Source of the DNA: Hedera helix
Lineage: Eukaryota > Streptophyta > Magnoliopsida > Apiales > Araliaceae
Length of the DNA: 64,000 nt
Reading direction: 5' to 3'
Assembly (NCBI GenBank): GCA_947179155.2
Contig: OX359280.1
Span: 39,229,055-39,293,054 of the forward strand
Shown here: positions 47,569 through 58,920 of the stretch, piece after piece
Layout: each line of letters starts with the position of its first letter
Numbering within the stretch: position 1 is the stretch's first letter
The notes under the pieces: model-generated
The model's database searches: none
Told to the model about the DNA's origin: nothing
What the model saw: the letters and a program-made list of their open reading frames with translations, nothing else
Made by a program: the position numbers and the translations under genes

Positions 47569-48639
47569 CTAATCATCCAAAATAACAGGAGCATTTGAAC
47601 TCGTACCATTTACCTTATCCAACATTTCAACTGGGAACTCACCTCCAAGAATTTGAACTCTGAATTTGATAATTTCATTGCTGGACTCGAGGAGTTCAAA
47701 TACAACTGCATCTCCAACTTTCAAGTTATTGTCCAGGACAAAATTTCCCAACCAACATCAAGTCTTTTGTGACAGCCTTCTACAAAGTACATTGCTTTCC
47801 ATTTCTTGCCACAGTATTTGATACTAAGAGGGACTGTCGCATACGATACGGGAGCGATGGCTGAATTTTTTTAAGAAAATACTGATAGCATGAAAATGAA
47901 ATTAGCCAAAAACATGCTATAAGCAACAGTAATTTAAGCGGACTTGTTGAAATAAACAAGACTTAAAAAACATTTTTGATCTAATAACTTACTTAATTTC
48001 AGAAACTGGACGCTAATATTTGATGTTTAAGTTAAACATTAAATTTTTTGATTTTTGAGAAATAAAAAACTTTACGACCATCAGAAACTAACGTCACAAG
48101 CTCATGTAAAGCCACATTGCATTTCGTGGGAGTCACATCAGTTTTTGATGGTAGTAAGGTTTAACGTCTTAAAATTAAAAATTTTAAGATTTAATATCTT
48201 ATACGTCAAATATTGGAGAGCACTTTCTAAAATTAAGCAAGTTAAAGAGTCAAAAATGTTTTTAAACATGTAAATAATGAGATTTCCCTTAAAATGTTTT
48301 ACTTCAAACAAATCAAGCCTAAAATTAATCGTGAAATCATTTCATGTATATTTTGTTATAATAACCAATTGATATCAATATTCATCTAATTAAAAATACG
48401 CGGATGATTACCATATGTTTTGAAGGTTTGACATGTGTTCTAGTCAAAACCACACAAAAGTATGGTTTCCCATAAAGCGGCCAAAAGTCACCATCTTCCC
48501 CTTCAATTGTCTTTGCAGGTTCAGACTGGGGGCATCCTACCTGGATAGATTCAGTAGGTTGCGCTGTGGGATTCTTCATTTGGGGATTTTCAACAATTTG
48601 AGCAGACTGGTTCTCCATTATTGGATTTTGATCATCATT
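47569..48639 (-). pseudogene. Broken B3-domain transcription factor (REM-like)
   Basis: Two minus-strand exons. Exon 48412-48639 (acceptor TTCTACAG) encodes a polar leader and the B3 start GKPYFCVVLTRTHVKPSKHM, then a GT donor. Exon 47569-47860 encodes the rest of the B3 fold: ATVPLSIKYCGKKWKAMYF, a GW, then DNNLKVGDAVVFELLES and a stop. B3 domains bind DNA in plant transcription factors. The frame breaks at GGTTGGGAAATTTTGT, where one G is missing compared with the family GW-x-F-V pattern, and the phase across the intron also does not fit. Probably a pseudogene; the N-terminal part may be missing too. Confidence 0.65.
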
Positions 48640-51230
48640 CTGTAGAACATTTTTGCCAAAGAATCTTATGATCTTATATTCAAACTTACTTTGCCTAGAA
48701 CGTATGAAAAATATCAGAGCGTATATTCAAACTTATTTTGCCTAGTACGTATGACAACTAATTTCTAAGTAATTAAGAATCCACGCAACAGAATACAGTT
48801 AGACTATAACGCATTAATACATAACAAGATAAAACTCTTGAGTTTACAAAGAAACTAATAAACTCACAAAAAAAATAATTGAGAATATAATAGTCAAAAA
48901 GATATCTGTAAAAACCCTAAAAAACATATTTTATAATATTAAGTCTATTCGGAAAGAAAAAAATAAACCTTAAAACTACGCCCCAAAATAAAAATCAGCC
49001 AAAAATAAATTAAACTATTGAATTTCTAAATAATACATAAAAATGCATTTAATAAATTAAAACTCCATAAATATTAAAATATTAAGTAAATTCAAATCTT
49101 CATCGATATTTTTTATTGTAACAAAAACATAAAAGATATATGAAATATCTAAATGATTCAAAGACAAAGACAGTAAAGTCAGACTTCAATTGTGAAATTC
49201 AGTTATTAGTAGTACATATTATAAAATTGTTGTAATTGTCAGGCTAAAGTTCGTTACCTACAGGCATTAGGACGGCCATGTAACAACCCAGGCTATAAAT
49301 TAAGAGATTTTACTACAGGAGGTCCTACTAACTAAACTAGACTAACCAAGAACCAGTAAAGTAAATATTAAACAAAATAAAATGTTATTTAAAGGATGTT
49401 TAGAGTATACAATTTGAATGTTACTTAAAGTCTATTTTATCGTTAAAATTATTTAAGTAAAGTCCGGTACTTTTAAGAAAACAGAATGTTTTTAGTGTAT
49501 TTATCATTGGGTCGATTACAGGTAAAATGAGATTATTTATAATTGTGTGTAAATTGTACTTGAACATTTTTTATGCCACGGAGGGAGGTGATGCTGTCTT
49601 TTATGAGAGGAGAGAAAAAAGCTAGTAGAAATTAAGTTTATTTATTTGGGGCAAGCGCATAACGCTGCACAAATAAACAAAGGGCCTCTCATCTAAATAA
49701 GAATATTGTCCACACAAATATCACTCCCAGATATCAAATGGATGAAAGAGTGTCATAATATTATGTTTTCTTCCCCCGCAAGTCAATACCTATATTTAAA
49801 AAATTCTCTAGAGTTCAGTTGACTTAGTAGTGATTAGTGTTATGTATACTTGTAACTGGGTTAACTCGATAATAGTTAATTAATGTTATGTTTAATTACT
49901 TATTGAATTAATTATTTAGATTTTTAATTATCAATTAAGGGTGTGAAATTTTTTGCATCAGTAAGACATTCATGTCTATTCATTTCTTCGAGTTTCATAA
50001 ATATATCTAATCATAATTACATTTAATCATGAGTTGTTATATAAAATCTAACAAGCTTGCACTCAATACAAAATAAAAAATTACTAAGATTATTGCCTAA
50101 ATTATTATAAAATGCTAAAAATTGATATACTTAAACAATTACTATTATTTTTTTTTATCTAAATTGTTATGACATTTACATATTATTATACCATTATTTA
50201 TTACATATTTAATTATAAATTTAACAATTAGTTATATATTGAATTACTACATAGATTTATAAAATGATAAAAAAAAAGAAGAGAAAAAACAAATACTATA
50301 TTTGAATTGAATGAATGAAATGATTTTAAAGTATTTCAAGTATATATTTAGTTGGTGGAGTGAATGGTATAATATGATGACAAAATTATCACATATTCAT
50401 CATATTTGAATGAATTTTATTTAACCACCTTTCATATGATATAAAAATAAAATAAATGAAATAAATTTTTATTCTACTAAATTAATTTATCTTCCAAAAT
50501 AATCATTAAATATACTATTTTTTATTACATTATTTTCTCCATTTCATCCCCTCCCGTGACTTGCATGGGTTAATAGACAAGCAGCAGCAGCGTGCTATAT
50601 AAAACTGATTCGTCCCTAAATGAATGTCGTAATTAAGTTGCACAAAATCCCAGAAGAAAAAGAGTTAAGACCACCCAATTACAGCAGCTAAAATTGAAGA
50701 AGATTTACACCATTTATGCAAATTTTTCGAAATTATAGTTCTTCCAATTATTGTTTCTTTTTTACATAAAAGTCATGGAACAACTTAATATGCATTAAAT
50801 AATCAATTACACAACAAAGTCAAGAAAATTATATCAAATAACAATTTCAAAATTTTCAATAAAAAAATGTAGACAATTAATTTGTATTCATAACTCAACC
50901 AGGACGTACCTCGTTCTGCCAATTCTCTCTTAACCCTCGTCCGAACACCTCCTCGCCCATCTCTCTAATTGGACTCCAAATTGGGTCATTTATTTGGGTT
51001 CAAAGTCTAATGAGGATTATATAAATTAAAAAATGGATAATTTCACACATAAAAATTGATATTTTTATGTGAGTGTGAGATTCATTTACTATTTATGTGG
51101 ATGGGGCCTGTAAATTATTAATTTTATTTGTAAAAATATCAATTCTTATAAATTACTGGGCTGATGAGATTATGGTTTTTGTGGCCCAAATTGTTTTTTT
51201 TATGTCATTTTAAAATTATTCAAGAAAATA
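48640..51230. other. Long intergenic stretch, no gene seen
   Basis: Very AT-rich. Near 49290 TGTAACAACCCAGG resembles the start of a Ty3 LTR, but no polypurine tract, partner LTR or coding region is visible. Confidence 0.4.
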
Positions 51231-51415
51231 CTCCCTTCGTCCCAAAATAAATGCTCACTTTTGAATTTTTTTAGTCAAATTGATTATTTTTAAAATTAAT
51301 AATTAATTATATATAAATATATTTTTAAAATTATAAAAATTGATATTAATAATAGATTGTATATACTATCTTTAATTTGGTCATAATCTCTTCATCTATA
51401 TTTTGATAAATGGAG
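51231..51415. mobile_element. Stowaway MITE, 185 bp, with TA target duplication
   Basis: Begins CTCCCTTCGTCCCAAAATAA directly after TA (51229-51230) and ends ATAAATGGAG directly before TA (51416-51417). The start matches the Stowaway terminal consensus of Tc1/mariner-derived MITEs. The right repeat is degenerate beyond about 5 bp. Confidence 0.65.
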
Positions 51416-53178
51416 TATGCAGAAAAGGCCCAATTTTTATATGGATTTTAAAAGTGATACCCAAGGTCTAGAGCACAATGGATGGGCTGGCACGTAGGTT
51501 TTTCAAATATATTTTTTGATTTTAAAAATAAGGTTATTGTAATGTTATCATTATTATTTTTTTCTTATAAAAGAGAGTAATAATCATTTGAAAAAAATTG
51601 TGTAAAACAAAATAAACAAGCAGTTTCAACTAATTAACACGACATCGATATTAAATAATCATTTTTGATTAACTCATTAACTATTTTTGACATTATTTAT
51701 TTCTTTATTATTTTGCATATATTTACTTGTATATAATTCAAATACTTATAATTTATTTTATTTTCTTGACAAAATAATAATGACCCGATATCTTTGTTAT
51801 CAAATGGTCTAATTACAAAAGTTAAAACACTAAATATTAATGATAAAATATAATAATTTTTTTTCAATTCACAATTAACGAATATATAATTAAGACAATT
51901 ATATCGTACAAATTCTAATTCAACCATATAAAAAGAGATTGAAGAAAACTTTTGATGAAAATATTGAATTAAAACACTAAAAACAATTGATTTGAATAGA
52001 ACAAGTGGAAGACAGATAGAGTGAAAATGAAGTCGAAAAAAAACCCAGAACTAGAAGTAATATTTTATTTTATTTTGTTTACTTCTAAATTTTTAAAAGA
52101 GTCAAATTTGACTCTTAATTTTAGATTACTATTAATAATGGATAAAGCTAGAAAAATAAATTACTTTTGGATTACTATTAAAGAATGGATTAGACTAGGC
52201 TAGGTTGGGTCATCCGTGGGTTGAGATGCTTCCAAAATTAAGTTAGATCAACAAGGTCTAAATTTTAATGTGCTTACAAATATAAGTCCAAAAGACTGGC
52301 CCGTGGACTTGTACCACCTTTTGCCAAGTTTATTAAGAACACACAGTGATACTGAAAATTTGGAATATATCATATACTAGTAGGATTACTCGAGTCTTGA
52401 AATTTTGATGTAAAGGTCTAATCTAAACTTGAGCAGAGTTGGTAATCTTTCGATCAAATATACTAGTCCTTCCCATATCTCTCTTTGCCTCTCTCCCTGT
52501 ACTAGTAATTGCGGAGTACTAAATAAGGGAGCTCATAATCTGTGATGAGGAAAGTATAGATAGAGACAGCAAATCAGGGAGTGAGATTTAATGCAACGCG
52601 GGGTAGAAAATTTAAGCCATAATCTTAGACGTAAACATCTATGAGATAAAGCAGTTACTGCAAAATCCTTGTACTTTGAATGAAAGTATGTAGAAGAAGA
52701 GGGGGAAAAGAGAGTTCAAGTCTACCCCAACTAGATATAGGAGAACTTCGATCATAAAGAATAAAATGTCCAGCATTTATCAAAGGGAGGTATCCACTAA
52801 TAAAACAAGCGAGCCAAATGGAAAATTAGGTGAAAGAACAGGCTCAAGGCTCCCTGCAACCTCTTTGTTTTCCATTCCTTGTAATCTTCTTATATCTATA
52901 CAATTGGTAATCATAAAGCATTGTCAAAAAGAATGCAAACACACCAATGTAATAAATTGATAGAATGCTCAATTGCTCATCACATGATAATCCATAAAGC
53001 GAACTCACAATAGTCATACTTGCAAACATGTGCAAGAATCAGCGCATGTTGGGTTTGGTGCATTTGGGGCTTTTGTAGGTTAAAAACACTTGAGCAAACA
53101 CAACTTATTTGGTGACAAATAAGCAACTAATTTGGCTTTAACACAAAGCCTAAAAATTATGAGGTTGCATTTGGAGCG
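51416..53178. other. Intergenic, no gene seen
   Basis: AT-rich. All open frames are short and without recognisable motifs. Confidence 0.4.

Positions 53179-53226
<48 letters not shown>
53179..53226. repeat. Poly-C tract, 48 bases, followed by poly-A
   Basis: Uninterrupted C run, then TCC and 11 A. The poly-Gly reading frame on the other strand is an artefact. Exceptional in such AT-rich DNA. Confidence 0.95.
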
Positions 53227-53229
<3 letters not shown>

Positions 53230-53290
53230 AAAAAAAAAAAATTGAACAGGCAGAGTAAAATTATGCCTCAAAAAAGTTCAATAAGAAAAT

Positions 53291-53385
53291 TTTAGTTCAA
53301 CTTCCCCTATAGAACTAAACATTACTAATAACTTCTAGCAGAGAAATCAATCAACAAAGAGTGACAATCTCATGGGGGAAAAAGG
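53291..53385. repeat. Copy 1 of a tandem duplication split by the copia element
   Basis: TTTAGTTCAACTT, ACATTAC, AATAACTTC, GAGA and GGGGAAAAA in order match 56838-56935. Copy 1 resumes after the copia element at 56594 (CGCTAATAAAATT, GATTGAGAAACCTAGAA), matching 56936-57190. Confidence 0.55.
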
Positions 53386-56300
53386 TTAAATAATAATTGA
53401 TGGGATTGTGTTATTCCATAGGATAAAAATAAAATAAATTAATCATAATATTAGGTATTTATATGAACTGAGAGAAGACATCTTATATGTATCATATTTC
53501 TGTTGCGCTTAAGGGTGAAAGTCTTCAATTGACTCTCAATCTTAGGATGGACGTATGGGTGTGTATAAAATTCTAGAGACGACAATTGGAACTAAACCCT
53601 AACTATTTTATTTATAAAATAGTTAAGGGTCAAAATCGTCCATCAAAATTTAAAACCCTAGGGTCCATTATGCCAAATGCTATTAGTAATACTATTTATG
53701 GGTCACATAATTATCAGACCCATAAATAAAGTGATTAAATTAATGCAATATGTAAGTCTAATAATTTCATAAATAGTACAGGTCGCATAAGGAAATAAAA
53801 TATTCTAACATTTTTCCACTTGACCTAAATACTATTTATATACAAAACATAATGCTTACAATCATTAATTTGGCCAAGCATTAATTTAATGTCTGCATCC
53901 TATTCTATAAAAGAACCAATACGAATTAATACAATCTTTGTGTCATTATTAACATAAGGTCCCCATTAACTACATAATTAATACTTTTATTAGAACAATG
54001 ATTAACATTAAGTATAACAAGTATGAATATGATTTACATAAGTGGTAGTAAATTAAACTTATTCATATGGTCCAAACATAACTATTTGCTGATAAGTTCT
54101 CAAGTGTACACAATAAAGATAATAACAAATCATAAACGTAATGTGAAGTCAAAACAACAAGCTCAAAATGTTGTTTTACATCAAAATAACTTACTAATTA
54201 AGAATATCAGGTAAACTCATGACGACAACTTGCGTGGTAAGCTTTTCGTAAGTGGACCTGTTAACGTATTATGCGTACTAATATACGTAGTGACAACGTT
54301 TTGATCTTCAACTCTTTCCTCGATGAATAAGTACTTAGTGTCAAGGTACAGTCCAGCACCACTCGAACTTATGTTGCTAGAAAAACTAACAGCAAAATCA
54401 TTACCACAAAATATTTTCAATGGTCTTGAAATGGAATCTACAACTTTAAGTCCTGAAATAAGATTCCTTAACAATACGCCGTGACAAGTAGCATGATAAC
54501 AAGCCATATATTCTGCCATCGTCATGGAAGTGGTAGTTAATTAACTCATTCTTATGACTTCTCCACGAAATAGGACCTCCTAAAAACATAAAGATGTACC
54601 CTGATGTAGATTTTTTTTTCGTCTTTACACTTAACAAAATCAAAAATCAAAATAAACAATAAGGGTGGCAGTAAGAGAGCAATTTTTCTTAGTGTATTTA
54701 TTAAGAACTTTGTTAATATAAACTCTTTGGGGCAATCCTAATATCCCGCGAGATCTATCTCGATGAATTTCAATACTTATGATATAAGAGCCTTCACCGA
54801 GATCCTTATTAAAATTTTCAAAAAGGAAACATTTTGTCTTATACAATATGTCTAAGTTATTACTTGCAAGTAATATATCATTAACATACAAAATAAGAAT
54901 AACAAATTTATTCTCACTGGTCTCTAAGTATATGTATTAATCCACTATATTTTTATTAAAATTAAAATTACTCATCACCTCATGAATAATCCAAATCTAT
55001 AATACACCGAGAACAATTTTCACTTGCTCTTTCTAAGCAGTAAAATTAGTCATATTCAAGGCTTCAATTCTAGAGAGATATCCAAAAACAATAGTAGGAG
55101 TCAATGTTGAAACATGATAAAGCTCATAAGTATGCTTACAAAAATTAAAAAAAAAATCACAATGTACAACAATAATTAATAATTAATCATAATAAAAACC
55201 AACTGTAGGGCAAACAGTAAGTTACATAAAATCTATTTACAATACCCAAAAATAGAGTTTAATGAGATGTTGGTGCATAATTATCAATTTTTCGTTGATT
55301 AATAATATGCTAATAACATCCCAAAAAAAAAATAATGCACAACACATTTATCCACACATCACCATTGGACAGAAACGAAATAAACATATTACTTATGCAA
55401 TAAAATGTCATTTAATAAATTCTAATTCTAATTTTTTCGTTGGGTAAAATTAAAATATTTATTTATTAAATATAACATTATGTGACTTTTCTTAGTATTT
55501 AATTGTTTCAATTAATAACCCTCCGTTGGGTTGATTATTAATTTTAACAATAAAAAGTTAGTATACACATAAATTATTGTGATCAAACTTAATTTTTTTT
55601 GAACATTATATTAATCAAGTTTAAAAATTAATATTATTTATAATTTATATAACTTAAAAGCTCTAATAATATTTCATGTTCTAAAATCTTAAATTACGAT
55701 ATAAAGTTATGAACATGAATTAATTATATATAAAATAATCAAATTAACTTTAACTTAATACATGAGGGCATAATAATACATATAGTCAGAATGACTAAAA
55801 AAATTCAACACATGCGTATTACTGATGGTTTTCAAGTAAAAAGTGAAATAATATATACCATCAAAAGAATATATTACATGCACAGTGAATTAATAAAAAA
55901 AAGTGATATGCATGTTTAGCATTTCATCAGGAATTAAAAGGTAATCATACTAAGCGTGCGTATAGTTTCATTAATATATAAGGTGAGCAAGCTTAATCGA
56001 CAATAACTAATCGGAACAGGTTTATGTTACTTTTGAGAATTCCTTTTCATGAAACATACCGAATATCATACCAATAAATTAGTTATGCGAATTTTTTTAA
56101 TTTAGCATAACAACATAATTAATTTATTATATGTAATAGTGTAATCATACTCTGATACTAAATATTAAATAATTATTAATAGGATCGTGCTATTTCATAA
56201 AATAAAAATAAATTAAATTAATCATAATAATAGGTACTTATATGAATTAAGAGAAAACATATGGTATGTATCATAGTTCTGCTGCGCTTAAGGGTAAAAA

Positions 56301-56593
56301 TCTTTAATTGCATCTCTCAATCTTAAGATGGATGTATAAGTGTGTATAAAATTCTTGAGACGATAATTGAGATCAAACTCTAACTGTTTTATTTATAAAA
56401 TAGCGAAGAGTCAAAATCGTCCATCGAAATTATGAAACCCTAGGGCTCATTATGCCAAATATTATCAATAATATTATTTATGGGTCACATAATTACTAAG
56501 TCCATAAATAAAGTGATTAAATTAATACAATATATAAGTCCAATAATTTCATAAATAGTAGATGGCCACGTAAAGAAATAAAATATTCTAACA
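53386..56593 (-). mobile_element. Degenerate Ty1/copia retrotransposon, about 3.2 kb
   Basis: Two direct LTRs (5' LTR 56165-56593, 3' LTR 53386-53810), each starting TGTTAGAATATTTTATTTC on the minus strand. A PBS-like TTTAGTATCAGAGTATG follows the 5' LTR, and a polypurine tract (AGTGGAAAAA) precedes the 3' LTR. Minus-strand remnants: reverse transcriptase (54640-54891, ILLASNN and RDRSRGILGL), the RNase H link (STSGYIFMFLGGPISWRS, 54446-54643) and RNase H (54217-54525, AEYMACYHAT, GLKVVDSISRPL). The RT catalytic box reads YVND where YVDD is expected. Gag, protease and integrase are missing or unreadable. Dead. The inner LTR ends are uncertain by a few bases. Confidence 0.8.
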
Positions 56594-56985
56594 AAAACAA
56601 CCCAAATAATTACTAAGGCGCTAATAAAATTTATAGCTCGGATTGAGAAACCTAGAACACAAGCTCCAAAATTCCAATATTCGGTAAGGAGCTATCAATA
56701 TTTGGTAAGGAGCTATCAATATTATTAAACATTTTTTGCGATTATAGGTATCAGAAAATAACCTTTCTCCAGTGCTCCTTATCTCTCTGTATGGACAGGA
56801 ATTGTAATGTATAACTGTGAGACGTTAATGCAGATATTTTAGTTCAACTTAATTCCCTTGTACAACTCACATTACCAATAACTTCAAAAAGAGACAACAT
56901 CATCAAAGAGAGAATTTCACGGGGAAAAATAAGATGCTAATAAAATTCATGCCCTTAATTGAGCGGTTCAAATGCTCTGTGAGGC

Positions 56986-57078
56986 CTATGGCGACGGTAT
57001 ATACCGTCACATACCGTCGTCACAGCCATAGTCCTAAAAAAAATAGGATTATGATGACGAGACATACCGTCGCCATAG
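56986..57078. mobile_element. CGACGG-family hairpin MITE, copy H2
   Basis: CTATGGCGACGGTAT (56986-57000) and its exact inverse ATACCGTCGCCATAG (57064-57078) bound nested smaller inverted repeats (ATACCGTCGTCACAGCCATA). It interrupts copy 2 of the tandem duplication. The outer ends are not defined. Confidence 0.55.
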
Positions 57079-57227
57079 ACTCTAAAAACCATCTCTATAA
57101 ATTTCGACACGAAAAAATAAAAGATTTTGATTACAAAGTTTCTCATGCCTTGATTGAGAAAACTAGAAACAAGTTCCAAACTTTCAATATGATCAAATCA
57201 AAAATAAGGTCCTACAAAAAGAATAAA

Positions 57228-57461
57228 TTAACTATTCTTTTCACCTCCAATTGTCTTCTTCTTTGATGTTATCTGCGAGCACAAGAAAGTCCCAAATATT
57301 GCAATAGCAGATCCAAGGGCATTCAAAGGCCTAACCGGATTCCTGAAAACCAAAACAGTGGCAATAATAATCACCACTCTCTTTATTGTGTTCCCAACCG
57401 AGAACGTCAGCGGCCTAATGCCATGCAATGCTTGATAGGATGATTGATTACACAGACTCAA
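57228..57461 (-). pseudogene. C-terminal fragment of a plastid phosphate translocator (XPT/GPT type)
   Basis: Minus-strand frame NQSSYQALHGIRPLTFSVGN, TIKRVVIIIATVLVFRNPVR, LNALGSAIAIFGTFLCSQ ending in stop. It matches the last transmembrane part of plastid sugar-phosphate/phosphate antiporters, nearest by memory to xylulose-5-phosphate or glucose-6-phosphate translocators. The upstream body (about 300 residues) is absent; sequence before NQSS is AT-rich with stops. Not functional. Confidence 0.75.
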
Positions 57462-57704
57462 ATTATGTCTTGCAATTGAGAATCAATTTCAAGAAAACAA
57501 GACACAATTTGCAAGTGAAAAAAAAGAATTCCTCACCACCTTCATATTTCTTTATTTAAAGTGTTTTTTACTCATGTGTCGGTGTTTGCTTTAAATGAGC
57601 TCCATAAGCACTACAAGTTAGTCAGGTCTCATGAAGAATCTCTTACTTGCAAAATCATTTTAAGACACTCATGGTTATGTCTTGTGCACATAAAATAAAA
57701 AAGC

Positions 57705-57938
57705 TTGGGAGTTGAAGTGTTACATTTAGATGATATATACTCACAATGGAGACTTGACACAAGATCATTTATAGATTACGATTTTACTCAAAATATTATA
57801 GAAAGTGAGATATGTAGGTTACTTGAAAAATTCCAAGAAAGATATGTGGAGAGGCCTCTTGCGCGACAACAAGTTATTCAATTTTTTTTTATGAACGATG
57901 GACATGATTCGTTCTTATACGAGCCTCGTATACGATAA
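57705..57938 (+). other. Unrecognised ORF, 77 codons
   Basis: Open frame beginning MGVEVLHLDDIYSQWRLDTR with mixed, non-repetitive composition, unlike the neighbouring AT noise. It may be part of a transposase or FAR1-like gene fragment, but I cannot support a family. Confidence 0.2.
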
Positions 57939-58920
57939 AGGTCGGGATCAAAGAATAAGAAGACTACATTTACAAGGCGTAATCCTTCTGTTTTTAATTG
58001 TTTATAGAAAATATAAGGAAGTGTAGTATAAATAAAGATCCGAGCCACAACAAAAGTTATTGTCCATTCAAAAATGACCCAAACACTTCACCACGTACTT
58101 AGTTCAGGTTTTAATTTTACTAACTTCATAAATTTGATTGATTAAGTACTACTAATATTAGTTTACAAACAGCAGTATTACTATAATATCAGTTGAGCAG
58201 TACTAATATGCCCTAGTTTTCTTGACTTCCTCCCTTTAATTAACTCATTTTGGTCATTCAGTACTGACCAAGATAATGAACTATCCGACATATCATTACT
58301 GTAGCTCATTCAAAAAAAAGAAAGGCACTTGAAATGAAATTTGTTTATATATAGTTTGATGACTTAAAAATAAACATATTTTTAATTCTTTTATTTTCCT
58401 ATTGTGTTCATCTGTTTACAGTTTTGGTGCCAAATTTGAACTGATGATCCAGCCGTAGTACATTTACATGTCAGTTTGGACTTTTGAAGAAACTGAATTT
58501 GATGATCCCAGAGTGGTAGAATTTAAAGTTCATTAGAATATATTATGTCTACTGTAATATGTTTCCTTACGTCTCAGTAGAACATTGATGGCTTAGCTTA
58601 TATTTTTGATTATTTATCAAATTGATGGATATATATTACTATCTCCTTATGATTATTGTGTATCTTTAATTTTATTAATCTTACAGAATGATCGATCATT
58701 TTCTAGTTGTAATGGTTTGTTAATTCTTCGACTTTTTTTAAAAAAAAAATTGTTTAAAAAAATAAACACACCTAAAAATTCACAATTTCATAGGACACAG
58801 ATTGATGCAATCAGGATGAATTGATTTTACAAAACAAGTTTTTGGCACAAAATGCTTCTAATAGTACCATACTCATTTGTATGCAGGAGGGGGATTATGT
58901 ACAATGCCACGTGGCTGTAA
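57939..58920. other. Intergenic; 3' flank of the fasciclin gene
   Basis: AT-rich, no ORF of note. The last 100-200 bases probably hold the 3' UTR of the minus-strand fasciclin-like gene. Confidence 0.4.

Noticed and set aside
49270..50700. A full LTR beginning TGTAACAACCCAGG
   Set aside because: Only the start resembles a Ty3 LTR; no end, polypurine tract or second copy is visible.
53080..53271. Poly-Gly open frame on the minus strand
   Set aside because: Created by the 48-base C run.
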